The notes beneath the pieces were generated by a model. The model was given only the letters and a program-made list of their open reading frames with translations. It was not told where the DNA came from and did no database searches. From Glacieibacterium sp038210595 (lineage in GTDB: Bacteria; Pseudomonadota; Alphaproteobacteria; Sphingomonadales; Sphingomonadaceae): DNA of 64,000 nucleotides. Shown here piece after piece: positions 20,201-35,200 of this stretch (positions are counted from its first letter, which is position 1; every line of letters begins with the position of its first letter). The translations under genes and the position numbers were made by a program. The DNA lies in contig JBBQWN010000007.1 in the NCBI GenBank assembly GCA_038210595.1, positions 1 to 64,000 on the forward strand, read 5' to 3'.

Positions 20201-23200
20201 CGAACTCCCGGTTGCGCGGCGAGGTCAGCCCGACCACCCGCGACGTGCCGCGCGCCTTCGCCGCCTGCGCCAGCCCCAGCGCGGTTTTCGACGAGGCGCT
20301 CGCGATCAGCAGCGTCTCCGCCTTGCCGGCAAAATGCGCATCCAGCAGGAACGAGGTGACGAACAGCGGTCGGAACAGCGCGTACAGTCGCTCGTCCGTC
20401 ATCGACGGCAGCACTGTGGCGAAACCGTTGTAGACCTTGGCGAGTTCGCGCCGATGGGCGGCGCCGTCGACGAAGCCGCGTGGTGTAATCTTGACGGGAG
20501 TCAGCAGCGCCGCCGCGCCCATCGGCCAATAGCCGTAGAAGCGGTCGCCGGACGCGATCCCCTCGACGTTCGACACAGTGCAGCGCCCGAAACCCCACAC
20601 CGGCACCACGCCCCAGCCGGGTTCGGCCGGGTAGAAATCCCAGTAGCGCATGTCGACGCCGTGCGCGGCGTAGGTGACGTTGTTGGCCGTCAGCGCGAAA
20701 TGTTCGACCGCGAACGCCGCCTGGCCTTCGCCGGGGGACACGTCCCGCTCGACGACCCGCGTTGCGCGCAGATCGTCGCGCTTCACCTCGATCATCGTCA
20801 TGCGGTCCCCCCAGCATTAATCAGTCGCCAGACGGGCATAGCCGAATTCATCGAACCAGTCGTCGCCCTCCGGCCAGCTGCGGACGAAGTGCGCCTCCTG
20901 CCGGAAGCGCAGGCGGGTGAGGAGGCGCTGCGCCGCGAGGTTACGCGCATCGGTCACGGCATGAAGCCGGTGCAGCCCGGCAGCGAACAGGTGCGCGACC
21001 AGTGCGTCGGCAGCCTCGAAAGCATAGCCCTTGCCGCGCGCCGCGGCGGCGAAGGCGAAGCCGATTTCGGCCTGGCGGGGTCCCGGATGGCCGAAGTTGA
21101 CCCCGAAGTCGCCGATAACCGCGTCGCCCGCGAGGACCACGAACTGCCGCCAGCCCGGCGCGTCGGGAGCAAGCATAAGAATGTCGGCGATCATCCGCCG
21201 TGTGCCCTCAAGGTCGCGCTTCGGCGGGTCGAACGGCATCTCCGAGCGCGCCGCATGGCTCGCGGCCGCGTCCTCGAGGCTAACCGGCCGGACGAGCAGC
21301 CGCGCCGTCCGGAACGCTGCGATCAATGCGCCGCCTTGGCCGCCGCGACCTGCGCCCGCACCGATGCGAGCAAGGCGGGCGCGTCGTAGACGATGCCGTC
21401 CTTGATCGTCCACCGCACGCCGCCGACGCGCTCCTGCCGGTTGGTGGTTTCGTTCAGGCGCTCGAAGCCGGTGCCGTAGAGCGTCTTCAGGTTCTGCAGC
21501 GGGTTCTCCGGCACGATCACCAGATCGGCCAGCATGCCGCGCTGAACCAGCCCGAATGGCGGCGTCTGGTGCTTTGGTTCGTACAGCGTCGTTGCGCCGT
21601 TGATCGTCGCGGACTGGATCACCTCCAGCGGTGCGAATCCTGCCTCCTGCAGCATCTCGAGCTCGAGGATGTAGGAGAAGCCCCATAATTGATAGATGAA
21701 ACCGGGGTCAGACCCTGTGGTAACGCGCCCGCCGATGTTCTTGTAATCGTTCACCAACCGCATGTCGCGCTGGTAGAAATTGCGCCACGTCACCTCGTTC
21801 GCCGTGGTCCAGTCGTAGAAGTACGAGCCGTGGTTGTCGCGGTTCGACTTGTAGAATTCCAGCAGCGACGGCAGCGTGTATTCGGCGTGCCAGTCGGCAT
21901 TCTTCGCGCGCATCAGGTCGCGCGATGCGGAGTAGATGTTGAAGGTCGGGTCGAACACCACGCCGGTCGCTTTCTGGGCGCGGAGATAGTCCCACCACTC
22001 CGGCCCGCCGGGCTCATGGATCTGGTTCCAGATCTCGGCGATGCCGCCGAAGCGCTTCTGTTCGTCGTTGAAGTTATAGCCGGGCGGTGTGTCCTGGACG
22101 CGGCGATCCTTCAGCAGACTCTCGAAATGCCCGTAGTAATGCGTGATCGTGCCCAGCCCGGCGGCGGCGGCGTCGCGGGCGTTGAACGTGGCGATATAGG
22201 GCTGGGACAGGTGCGCGACGGTGCCCAGCCCGACGAGTTTAGCCTCGGCGATGGCGGCGCGCTCGACCTCGGGCGTGTCGTCGCCGCGGTTGAAGAACTT
22301 GATGCCGTCGACCCCCGCCTTCGCCGCCCAGCGCACCCAGGCGCGGGCCTTGTCGGGCGTGTCGACGCGGCCCTGTCCCCAGCCGGCGCCCAGCGTCTGG
22401 TAGACGAAAATGCGCGGCGCGGTGATTGTGTTCGCGGCGCTGCGGGCGCGGTCGTCGAGGGCGCGAGCGACGTCGGTGTCGAACAGCGGCACGCCGCGAA
22501 TGGTGGTGACACCGTGCGCCAGCCACAGCCGGTACGGGTAGGACGGATCGGGCACTTTGTCGGGCGTGCCCGAATGCGCGTGCATGTCGACGAAGCCGGG
22601 CAGCACGAACATGCCGGTCGCGTCGATCTCGCGGGTCGCGCCCAGCGGCGGCCGCCCCGGCTTCAGCGCCAGCCCCGGCGTGCCGGCGGGCAGTATGTCG
22701 GCGATGCGGTTGCCCTGGATGACGATGTCGGCGGGCCCGTAGGGCGGGTTGCCGTCGCCGCGGATGACGGTGACGCCGCGGATCACCAGCGTCGGATAGG
22801 GCCCTGCGCCTTCGGCCGCGGTGCGCGCCGGCGTCGGCAGCATCGCGGGCGCGGCCAGCACCGGGGCGGCGGTCAGCAGCGCGGCGATCAGCAGCCTAAA
22901 CATAGTCCATCCCGATGTCGGCGGCGGGCGCGCTCTGGGTGATGCGGCCGACCGAAATGAAGGTGACGCCGGTCTCGGCCAGCTCGCGGATGGTGTGCAG
23001 GTTGACCCCGCCCGACGCCTCCGTCGGCACCCGCCCGGCAATCAGCGCCACCGCCTCGCGCAGCACCGGCGGCCCCATGTTGTCGAGCAGCAGCCGGTCC
23101 GCGCCCGCCGCCAGCGCAGCTTCGATCTGGTCGAGCCGATCGACCTCGACGACGATGCCCTGCAACCCCGCCGCCTTGGCCGCCGACACCGCCTCGCGCA

Positions 23201-26200
23201 CGCCGCCGGCGGCTGCGATATGGTTGTCCTTGATCATCACGCCGTCGTCGAGGCGCAGCCGGTGGTTGGTCGCGCCGCCGGTCCGGGTCGCGTATTTCTC
23301 CAGGATGCGCAGCCCCGGCAGCGTCTTGCGCGTGTCGAGCAGCACCGCGCCCGTGCCCGCGATCGCATCGACATAGGCGCGGGTCAGCGTCGCGATGCCG
23401 GTCAAATGCTGCACGGTATTCAGCGCCGACCGCTCGGCCGCCAGCAGCGCGCGGGCGTTGCCCGACACGCTGAGCAGAGCCGTGCCGGGCGCGACGGCGA
23501 TGCCGTCCGCGACCAGCGTCTCGACCGCCGCCGCGGAATCGAGCGCGCCGAAGAAGGCCGCAGCCAGCCACAGCCCCGCCACCGTCACCGCGTCGCGGCT
23601 GGCGAGCACAGCGGCCAGCTTCGCATCCGCCGGGATCACCGCGTTCGACGTGATGTCGCCGCCGGACCCCAGGTCCTCTGCCAGCGTGGCGCGGACGAAA
23701 TCTGGGGTGTCGAAGCCGAGGATCATGCTGCACGGCTAGCGCCAGTCGGCACTGCTGTCATCAGGCGAAGCAAACGTCGCCGAAACGACTTGTCAGCCGA
23801 GTTATATAGGCGTACGTTCCTATTTGGTTATTAATTGATTAACGGGCTTCGGCGCCGAGATCGGTTGCCGAGTATTTCGGGAGGCGGCGATGACCGACTT
23901 GGCGAAGGAGCTCCGGCAACCTTGGACGACGCTACTTTCCCTGTTGCTCGCCGCGGGCCTTCTGGCTCCGGTCGGTATAGCCGCAGCAACCAAATCGACT
24001 ACACGCGCCACCGCCGGGCACACGGCGCCGCTGCTGTCGGCGCAGGAATATCGCCGCCAGCAGGACTGGCGCACAGCGATCGGGCTGGCCAAGCAGCCGC
24101 GCAAGGGTTGTTTCATCGCTGCCTTCCCATCCCGCGAATGGCGCGAAGTGCCGTGCGTGCCGACGCCCGACTATCCAATGCCACCGCGTGCCGGGATCGT
24201 CCCTCAGGTCGTCGGCAACGGCAACGACATCGCCGTCCAGGCCCCCACCGGCCATATCTCGTCGGCAGTCGGCTCGTTCGATACGCTGACCAACGTCGCG
24301 AGCGAGAGCGGCCAGATCGGCGCCACCGGCGCGAACATCGCCAACGCATACACGCTGCAGATCAACACCGATTTCTTCACGACCAGCGCCTGCACCGGCT
24401 CGACCGGCGCGAACTGCCGCGGCTGGGAGCAGTTCGTGTTCGAGAACAACAATGTCTCGCACCGCGCCTTCATCCAGTACTGGCTGATCAAGTACAACAA
24501 CACGTGCCCGGCGGGCTGGACGCAGTTTCCGAACGGCTCGGACATCTACTGCGTAATTCTGAGCAACTCGACCGGTGCGGTATCGACGGCGGCCGTGCCC
24601 GTCACCAATCTCGGGCAGGTGACGCTGACCGGTACCGCGAATTCCGGCAGCGACAGCATAGTGATGACGATCGGCAGCACCGCCTACGCGCGGAACGGCG
24701 ATAACGCCGTGCGTGCGTCCGAAGGCTGGACGATCGCCGAGTTCAACATTCTGGGCGACGGCGGCAGCGCGGTCGGCGTCGGGAGCCAGGCCGGGTTCAA
24801 CGCCGGCGCGGCTTTGGTCACCAGGACGCGCATCGCCTACGGCGGGACCGCAGCGCCGAACTGCGTCGCCCAGGGGTTCACCGCAGAAACCAATAATTTA
24901 AGCTTCGGACCCACTGCGCCGGTCGGCTCGACACCCGGTCCGGCGCTGATCTTCGCCGAAAGCATCGCCGGCGGCAGCCCGTCGAACTGCGCCGCCTCAA
25001 CCGCGGTCGGAGATACTCATCTGACAACACTCGGCGGCCTGCTCTACGACTTCCAGGCGTCGGGCGACTTCACGCTGCTCGAGACGGCGTCGGACTTCAC
25101 CGTCCAGAACCGGCAAGTCTCGGGCGCACCGAACTGGCCCGACGCCTCGGTCAGCTCGGGCGTCGCCGCACGGCTGGGCAAGACCGAGGTGGCGATCTGC
25201 CTGAAGCCCGACACGGTCTTCGTGGACAGCAAGGCGGCGACGCTGGAAAAGCCGCTGGTGCTCGACGACGGCACGCAAGTCACCCGGACCGGCAATGTCG
25301 TCCTGGTGCGGGGGGCGAACGGCGACTGGCTGCGGGTCGCCAACAACACCGACTATCTCGACGTGAAGGTCGGTCTCGGCCAGTGGCCGATGAAGACGCG
25401 CGGGCTGCTCGCAAATGTGAGGGGCAACCGGAACCTGATCGCGGCGCGCGACGGCACGATCCTCACCAACCCCTTCCCGTTCGAGCAACTCTACCATCGT
25501 TACGCCGACAGTTGGCGCGTCGATCCAGCGAGCTCGATGTTGAAGGTGTGCGGTGACCGGGTGCGCCCCGGCATCCCGGGCAAGCCGTTCGGTCCGCGCA
25601 ATCTTCCGCCAGAAGTCGGGAAACGGGTGGCGGCGATCTGCACGCGTGCCGGCGTCAGGCCGGGCCCGCTGATGGACGCCTGCATGATCGACGTCGCCGT
25701 CATCGGCCGCGCCGGTGCGGCCCGGGTATACGCACAGACCCCGGTGCCGCCTTCCGTTGCGGAGATCGGCTACAGGCCGCGGGCGGAAGGGCGACAGCCG
25801 AAACCCAGGTGACCGCCACACCGGGCCGCTGCGAACCGGAGGGCGGCTTGCCGTCCTGCCTGCGGCGCGGCTAAGCCTCCGGACGCCGCATCGCTGCGGC
25901 TGGGAACCCGAATATGGACGCGACCGCTGCCAAGCCGATGAGGCGCGCGCTTGCCTTCATCTTCGTTACCGTGCTGATCGATTCGATTGGCTTCGGCATC
26001 GTCATGCCGGTGTTCCCGCAGCTGCTGGAGAAATTGACCGGGCTGACGGTCGCGGCGGTGGCGCCGATCGCAGGCTGGCTCGGCCTCGGCTATGCCGCGA
26101 TGCAGTTCGTCTTCGGCCCGGTCATCGGCGGGCTTTCGGACCGTTTCGGCCGGCGGCCGGTGCTGCTGGCGTCCCTGACCGCATTCGGGCTGGATTACGT

Positions 26201-29200
26201 CGCGATGGCGCTGGCGCCGTCGCTGGCATGGCTGTTCGTCACCCGGCTGATCGCGGGCGCGACCGGCGCGTCGTTCGGCACTGCCTATGCCTATATCGCC
26301 GACGTCAGCCCGCCGGAGAAACGCGCCACGAACTTCGGCATCGCCGGCATGGGCTTCGGCCTCGGCTTCATCATCGGGCCTGTGCTCGGCGGGCTGCTGA
26401 CGCGCTATGGCACATCGGTGCCGTTCCTGGTCGCGGCGGGCCTTGCGGCGGCCAACGTCGCTTATGGCTATTTCGTGCTGCCCGAGAGCCTCGACGCCGC
26501 CCACCGCCGTCCGTTCGACTGGAAGCGCGCGAACCCGGTCGGCGCGCTGCTGCGCCTGCGGCGCTATTCGCCCACGGTGCTCGGCCTGGCGGGCGCTGTG
26601 TTCCTGTGGATGGTCGGCTTCCAGGCGCTGCCGGTAACGTGGAGCTTCTACACCATCACCAAGTTCGGCTGGACGCCAGACCAGGTCGGCTACAGCCTTG
26701 CCGCGGTCGGTCTGGTCGCGGTGATCATGCAGGGTTTCGTGTCGCGGCGTATCCTGCCGCGTTTCGGCGAGCGGCGCATCATCATCGCTGGTGTGATCAG
26801 CGCGATCACGGCCTACCTCATCTATGCTTTCTCGATGCACGGGTGGCAGCTCTACATCGGCGTCGCCGCCGGGGCACTGTCGGGACTCGTCTACCAGTCA
26901 CTGCAGGGGCTGATGTCGAAACAGGTCGGCCCGTCCGAGCAGGGCGAGCTGCAGGGCGCCATCTCCAGCGTCTACGCTGTCGCCGCGATCATCGGCCCGC
27001 CCCTGATGACCGGGGCATTGGCTCATTTCGCCGCCCCGGACGCCTCGCCGTACCTGCCCGGCGCGCCGTTCGTGCTGGCGGCCGGGCTGAGCTTTGCGAT
27101 GCTCGTAGTCTTCGTCGGCCTCGCGCCTACAGGCGACCCATCAGGAACAGCACCAGCACGATAAGCAGGACGACACCGAGAATACCCGACGGGCCATAGC
27201 CCCATCCGCTCGAATAGCCCCAGTTCGGCAGCGCGCCGACCAGCAGCAGGATGACGACGATAAGCAGGATGGTGCCGAGTGACATGAGGTGACCCCTTGT
27301 TGGTGTGGGGCTGTAACGCGGTGGTCATGTTTCGGTTGCGTCAAAGAAACGGTGCCACCCCCACGACGGCGAGGCCGAGGCTGACCGCGACGATGCCGCC
27401 GGCCAGCAGCCGCGAGCCGTGCAGCCGCGACCACAGCAGGAAACCGGTCAGCGCCATCGCCACCAGAGCCCCAGCGATGGTATCGAGAAACAGCACCCAG
27501 ACGATGCTGAGGCCGACGCCCTTGTGGAGGTTCTTCATCGTCGCCAGCACGCCATTGGCCTCGCGCTTCGCAGACACGAAGGCGGCGCCGGGGACATAGC
27601 TGAGCGTGACCTTGCCGTCGGGGGCGGTGAAGGCGCGGACCCATTCCTCGGTCTCGGGCAACTTGCGGCCCATGAAGCGGCGGTTGCCATCACCACCCTC
27701 CTTGCGCGGCGGCTTCGCCTCCTGCCGCAGCCCGAGCGTTGCCTTGGCCCAGCGCCCCAGGCCATCCGCGTCGGTGATCGTGCCGGGCGCCACCGCGATG
27801 GTCATCGCCGAAACCTCGACCGGCTTGCCGGTATCGATTTTCAGCGTGTCGCGGTGGTTGAGCAGGAAACCGCTGCTGCCCATCAGCAGGAACAGCAGCG
27901 CCCCCCAAAAGCCGGTCCAGGCGTGGATGCGCTTCAGCCAGTTGATGATGCCGGCGCGCTGCCAGCGCTTGGGTACGAACAGCAGGCCGGACTGATTGAG
28001 GCGCAACATCGGGATTCCTAAAGCTCGGCGCAGCGGCGCAGCATATTGTGATAGACGCCGGTCAGGCGGACGATCTCCGGATGGTCCTGGCCCACGACGG
28101 CGGCAAGGCCCTGGATGCCCCGGTCGAGCTCCAGCAGCAAGTCGCGGTCGGCCTGCGCCCGGACCATCGACTGGACCCAAAAGAACGACGCGACCCGCAA
28201 CCCACGCGTCACCGGCTCGACCCGGTGCAGCGACGTGGCGGGGTAAAGCAGCAGGCCGCCCGCCGCCAGCCGGACGCCGGCCGCGTCGCCGATGACCAGT
28301 TCGCCGCCGTCATAGTCGTCGCTGAGGAACAGCGTCGCCGACAGGTCGGTGCGGATGCGGAAATCGCTGCCGCGGCGGATGCGGACCGCGCTGTCGACAT
28401 GGGTGCCGAACCCCTGCCCCGGCCCGTAGCGGTTGAACAGCGGCGGATAGACCCGCAGCGGCAAGGCCGCCGCGACGAACAATGGCGACCGGCCGAGCGC
28501 ATCGAGGACGATGTCGCCCGCCGCCTGCGCCACCGCGGTGCCCTCGCCCAGCTGCTCGTTGCGCTTGGCCAGCGCCGACTGGTCGCCCGAGGTCGCGTTG
28601 CCGTCGATCCATTCGCCTGCGTCGATCAGCGCGCGGATGCGGGCGACCTCGCCGGCGTCGAGCAAGCCCGGGATGATCAGCATCAGTAGCGCAGGCCCAG
28701 CGTGGCAAATGCGCTGCGGCCCGCCGCGATGGTCGCGTAATGGCTGGCGTTCGCCTGACTGAAATAGGTCTTGTCGGTCAGGTTCTGGACGTTGACCGAC
28801 AGGTCGATATGGTCGCTGACCCGGTAGCCGACGCGCGCGTCGAAGCGCCAATAGCCCGGCACCGACCGCGCGATGACACGCGTCGCGGGCACCACGGTGA
28901 TGACCCCGGCGGCATTCTGGCTGGCACTGCGGTTGTCGGCGTAACCGCCGAACACCCGGCTCGCGTAGAACGCGCCGCCGCCGATGCTGAGCCGCGGCGT
29001 CACATCGACATTGCTCCACGCCGTGAAGCTGTGCTTGGCGGTCTGCGGGAAGCGCTTGCCGGTGTTGACCGACACCACCTGCACCGTCGTCGCCGGCCGG
29101 CCACCGTTGGCCGCGACCGCCAGCGCGGTGAAGCCACCGTCGGTGATGCGAGCGTCGAGGTAGGTATAGCCGCCGAACACCGTCCAGCCCTTCGCCAGCT

Positions 29201-32200
29201 GGCCGTTGAAGCCCAGCTCGACGCCCCGGATCCGCCGCTTGCCGACGAAGGTCGCGGTGTTGGCGTCGCTCAGCACGCGGGCGTTGACGGTGCGGGTGTC
29301 GAACAGCGCGGCGGTCAGCGACAGGCGCTCGCCGAACACATCCGCCTTGCCGCCGACCTCCTTGGATTTAGTCTTCTCGACCTTCAGGCTGGCCGGGATG
29401 GCGGGGTTGTTGGCGGTGCCCAGCGCATTGCCCTCCAGCCCCTCGCCGAGCAGGCTGTTCGGCGGCGTCGCGGACGTCGCATAGCTGGCATAGACGCTGG
29501 TGTTCGCAGTCGGCTTGAAGACGCCGCCGACCTGGTAGTTGAACAGCCGGTCGGTGCGCCGCAGCGCGAAGCCGGTGGTCGCCGCGACCGGCTGGCCCGG
29601 CCTGATCTTCGAGGCGAAGCGGTCGTAGCGGACGCCCAGGTTGAGGATCAGCCGGTCGGTCAGCGTGATCGAATCGAAGGCATAGACGGCCTGGGTGTCG
29701 GCGTCGTTCTGCGTTTCCTCGACCGGCAGCGAGCGGACGATCGGCGACGGCGTCGTCGACGTGTCGCTGGCGTAGTTGACCCAGGGATCGTTGGGGTTCG
29801 GCGCGAACAGGCTGGTGCAATAGTAACGGCTCTGCGCGGCGGCGGTGCAGCGCGGCGTGAGCGTCGAGCCGGTCGACAAGGTCTCGAATCCGGCCGAATT
29901 TCCGGTCGGAATCAGCAATCTGCGCGTCACGAACGTGCCGCGGCGCGCCTTTTCGACCGATAATTCGACCCCCGCCGCGATGCTGTGCTCGATGCTACCC
30001 GTCGCGACCTTGCCGAACAGATCGGTCTGGTTGACCAGCGACTCGGTGTAGCCATAACGTGTATTAGCCCGGCGCCACACCAGCCCCCCTGCTGTCGCCG
30101 GATTCGCCGGATTGCTGCCAAAGACATTACCCTGACTATCGTCGGGTTGCGTGTAGATATAGGCTTGGGCAGTCCGGCTGTAGCGCGACGTGTTGCGCAG
30201 CGTCAGACTGCCGAAGTCGTGCTCGACCCGCACTGTCCCCTGGTCGACCTTGGTATCCCGGAAGTCCCGGTCCTTCAGCCCGTAGAAGCTCGACCGGTCG
30301 ACCTTGCCGGTCACCCCGCCGATGGTCGTCACCGTCCCCACCGCCGGTTCCGACAGGCTGTAGCCCAGCGGCGCGTTGGCGACGGTGTACAGATAGGGGA
30401 TGCCGCTGTCGGGCAGCTCGTCGGTCTTCAGGTGATACCATGACACGGTCAGCCGGGTCGGCGTGCCGATGCCGATGGTCACCGACGGCGCGATCCCCCA
30501 GCGCTTCTGGTACAGCGCATCCCGCCCCGCCACATCCTGGTCGTGCCATGCCCCCGCCAAGCGCACCGCGACCGTGTCGCTCAGCTTGTAGTTGAGGTCG
30601 GCGGTGACCCGCTTGTAGTCGTCCGTACCGTAACTGATCGTCGCTTCGGCGAAGGTCTTGGCCCTCGGCAGCTTCGACACGATGTTGATCGTCCCGCCCG
30701 CCGAACCGCGCCCGCCGAGCGTCGAGTCGGAGCCGCGGACGACCTGTATCTGCTCGACGGCGAAGATCTCGCGGGACTGCGCGCCGAGGTCGCGGACGCC
30801 GTCGAGATAGGTCGAGCCCTGGCTGTCGAAGCCGCGGATAAACGGCCGGTCGCCGATCGGGTTGCCGCCCTCTGCCGCGCCGAAGGTGATGCCGGGGACG
30901 GTGCGCAGCGCCTCGACCAGCGTTGCCGCACCAGTCTGCTTGATGACCTCCTTGTCGACGACGACGATCGAGCGCGGCGTATCGATCAGCTTTGCCACCG
31001 CTTTCGCGCTGTCGAGCTCGACGCGGCTGGTCGCGTTGGCGGTGACGACGATCGTCTCGGCCTCGGCCGCGTCGGCGGCGTGCGCGGGGGCGGTGGCGAT
31101 GAAGCCGACGCAGGTCAGCGCGAGGAAGGCGGGGCGGGTGGAAGGGTATGAAGTCAACGTCCATCCTTGGTTTTGCACCTCGTCTTGCTATCGCGAGCCA
31201 TTCGCAGCGTCAATGCTGTTGCGAGTTATTCGCAAACCTGGAGGCGCGATTTGCGGGTGGCGTGGCGGCGTGGCAGAGCGGCGCGCCCGTGTCGGAACCC
31301 CACCCCTTGCTGCCGAAACCCAACCGAATTGCCGTCTAAGCCGCCCGCCCTGCTGTCGAGGATCGTCTCCGCCCTCGTCGCCGCCAGCCTGCGCGCGCCG
31401 TGGCTGGTGGTCGCGCTGGCGGCGCTGGCAGCGCTCGGGGCGGGCGGTTTCGGGGCCAGCCACTTCGACATGACCACCGATACCGCGCAGCTGATCGCCC
31501 CGACGGTGGCGTGGCGGGTCGACGAGGCGGCGGTCGACGACGCCTTCCCGCAGAACCGCGACCTGGCGGTGATCGTCGTCGACGGCGCGACGCCGGAAGC
31601 GGCGGAGCTTGCCGCCCGCACGCTTGCCGCCCGCCTCGCCGCCGACACCGCGCATTTCCGCCGCGTCAGCCGCCCCGACGCGACCGCTTTCTTCACCGCC
31701 AACGGCCTGTTGTTCGGGACGACCGCCGAGGTCGCCGACACCACCGCCCGGCTGATCGCGGCGCAGCCGTTCCTGGGGCCGCTCGCAGCCGACCCCAGCC
31801 TGCGCGGCGTCATGACCAGCCTGTCGAACGCGCTCACCGGCGTCGAGACCGGCGCGGCGACGCTCGATGACCTGCGCGCGCCGCTGACCGCCATCGACAC
31901 GGGCCTAACCGGCGTGCTCGACGGCAAGCCGCAGGCGTTCTCGTGGATCCGGCTGCTGGGGGCCGGGCGCGGCCAGCTCGCGCCGCCGACCCGGCGCATC
32001 ATCCTCGCCCAGCCGGTGCTCGACTATGGCGCGCTGATGGCCGGCGAGGCGGCGCACCAGGCGGTGCGCGACGCCGCCCGCGCGCTGCCCGGCGTCCGCG
32101 TCCGCCTGACCGGCGCGGTACCGCTGGCGGACGAGGAGTTCGCCAGCCTGAGCGACCGTGCCGCGCTGGTTGGCGGCACGATGGCGGCGGCGATGCTGCT

Positions 32201-35200
32201 GGTGCTGTGGCTGGCGACGCGGTCGTGGCGCACGGTCGCCGCCATCGCGGTGACGACGGTTGCGGGCCTCATCATCACCGCCGCGCTGGGCCTCGCGCTG
32301 GTCGGCCGCTTCAACCTGATCTCGGTAGCGTTCATCCCGCTGTTCGTCGGGCTGGGCATCGACTTCGGCATCCAGTTCAGCATCCGGGTGCGGGCCGAGC
32401 TGGCGACCGGACAGGCCATCCGCGCCGCGCTGACCATCGCCGGCGAGCGGCTCGGCGGGTCGCTGGTGGTCGCGGCGGCGGCGGTGGCGCTCGGCTTCGC
32501 GGCGTTCCTGCCGACCGACTATCGCGGCATTTCCGAACTCGGCGTGATCGCGTCGGCGGGGATGGTCGTCGCGCTGCTGCTCAGCCTGACTCTGCTGCCG
32601 GCCCTGTTGCTGCTGCTGCGCCCCGCCGCCGCCGGCGACACCGGGCTGACCGCGCTCGCCGCCGCCGAGGCGTGGCTGACGCGCCGCCGCCGTGCCGTGC
32701 TGTGGGCGTTCGGCATCGCCATGGCGGCAAGCGTCGCGCTGCTGCCGTTCGTGCGCTTCGACTTCAACCCGTACGACCTGCGCGATCCCGGCGGCGAGGC
32801 GATGGCGACGCTGGCCGACCTGATGCGCGACCCCGACCGCTCGCCCAACACGCTCGACGTGCTCGTGCCCGATGCCGCCGCCGCAGCGCGGCTGAGCGCC
32901 CGCCTGACCGCCCTGCCCGAGGTGGCGCAGGTCATCAGCCTCGCCAGCTTCGTGCCGGACGATCAGCCCGACAAACTCGCCGCGATTGCCGACGCCCGCG
33001 ACCTGCTCGACCTGACGCTCGATCCGATCGCGCCGCTGCCGCCGCCCAGTGATGCCGAGCGGCGAGCCGCGCTCGGCGCCACTGCCGCGAAGCTGCGCAG
33101 CGTCGCGCCGGACGCACCGCTTGCCGCGACGCTGGCGCGGCTGGCGGCGGGCACGCCCGGGCAGCGCGCCGCGGCCGATGCGCTGCTCGCCGCGCCGCTC
33201 GGCGTCATGCTCGATCAGGCGCGGACCTCGCTGACCGCCCAGCCGGTGACGCTCGCCACCCTGCCCGCGACGCTGGTCCGCGACTGGCGCACGCCCGACG
33301 GCCGCTACCGGCTGCAGGTCTTCCCGCGCGGCAACAGTGCCGACAACGCCACGCTGGCGCGCTTCACTGCCGCCGTGCGCGCCGTCGCCCCCCACGCGGC
33401 CGGGCCGCCCGTGTCGGCGCAGGAGGCGGCGCACACCGTCGCCCGCGCCTTCACGCTGGCGGGCCTCTACGCGCTGGTCGCGATTTCGGCGCTACTACTG
33501 CTGGTGCTGCGCTCGGCGCGCGAGGTGGCGTTCACGCTGGCGCCGGTGGTGCTGTCCGGCTTCCTGACGCTGGCGACCTGCGTCGTCATCGGCCAGCCGC
33601 TGAACTTTGCCAACATCATCGCCTTCCCGCTGCTGTTCGGGGTCGGCACGGCGTTCCACATCTATTTCGTCGTCGCCTGGCGCGACGGTGCGGGCCGGCT
33701 GCTGACCTCCAGCCTGGCGCGCGGCGTGCTGTTCAGCGCGCTCGCCACCGGCGCGGCGTTCGGAGCGCTGTGCCTGTCGAGCCACCCCGGCACCGCCAGC
33801 ATGGGTCTGATCCTGATGATCGCGCTCGGCTGGACCCTGGTCTGCGCGCTGATCTTCGAGCCGGCGCTGCTGGGCGAGCGCGACGAGATCAGCGCTTCAG
33901 CTTTGCCTCGTCGCGCGCGTTAAGCTGTTTCGCCAGCGCCGCGACGCCGCCGCTCTTGATGATCGCGGCGAATTCGGCGCGCTGCACCGCGACCTGGCTC
34001 ACCCCTTCGGCATAGATGTCGACGATCCGCCAGCCGCTGCCGCCGTCGCGCATGCGGAACAGCAGCGGCGTCGCGGCACCCTTGCCGGCGATGGTGACGG
34101 TGACGACCTGCCCGCTGCCGCGCGGCGTGATCTTCGGATCGATGATGAAACGCTCGCCGTCCCAGCCGTTGAAATTCTCGGCATAGGCGACGGCGCTGTG
34201 GCGCGCGAACGCCTCGATCAGCGCGGCGCGGTCGGCGGCCGGGGTCGCGGCCCAGGGCGGCCCGACGACGGCGGCGGCCATCGCGTCGAGGTCGTGGGTG
34301 GCGCGCACCACCGGCAGCAGCTTTGCCACCCGCGCCGGCAGCGGCACGCTCTTGCCGGTCTTCATCGCGGCGAGCAGCGCGTCGTCGAACGCCGCGATCG
34401 GCACTGCCGGGCCGGGTGCGGCGACGGCGGGCACGGCCAGCGCAAGGGCGGCAGCGGCGAACAACGGCTTCAACATGATCTTCTCCTGGCGTCGCCCGGC
34501 TGTGGCAGGACGCACGCGAACCCGCGATGAACACGCCTGTAACCCTAGGGACACGTTTATCGAAAGACGGGAACTTGCCGGGCCAAACGAACCGAATCAG
34601 TGCGGTAAAGGCTGTTCGTCGGCGTCCGGACATCCTAGAAGCATGAACGGGTGGCCGGTGCGACATTTGCGGGGGGGTGAATGCGAGTAATTCTTGCGCA
34701 ACCAAGAGGGTTCTGCGCCGGCGTCGTGCGCGCCATCGAGATTGTCGACCGCGCGCTCGAACAGAACGGCGCCCCGGTCTATGTCCGGCACGAGATCGTC
34801 CACAACCGCCGCGTCGTCGACAAGTTGAAGGCCAAGGGCGCGGTCTTCGTCGAGGAACTGACCGAGGTGCCGCACGGCGCGCTGACGGTGTTCTCCGCCC
34901 ACGGCGTCGCCCGCGAGGTCGAGGCAGAGGCCAAGGCGCGCGCCCTGCCAGTGCTCGACGCGACCTGCCCGCTGGTCACCAAGGTCCACAATCAGGGCCG
35001 CCGCTATGCCGCCAAGGGCCGCACCCTGGTGCTGATCGGCCATGCCGGCCACCCGGAGGTGGAGGGCACGATCGGGCAAATCGACGCGCCGGTGCACCTC
35101 GTTTCGACCGCCGACGAGGTCGCCAGCCTGACCATCCCGCTCGATGCGCCGGTCGCCTATATCACCCAGACGACGCTGTCGGTCGACGACACCCGTTCGG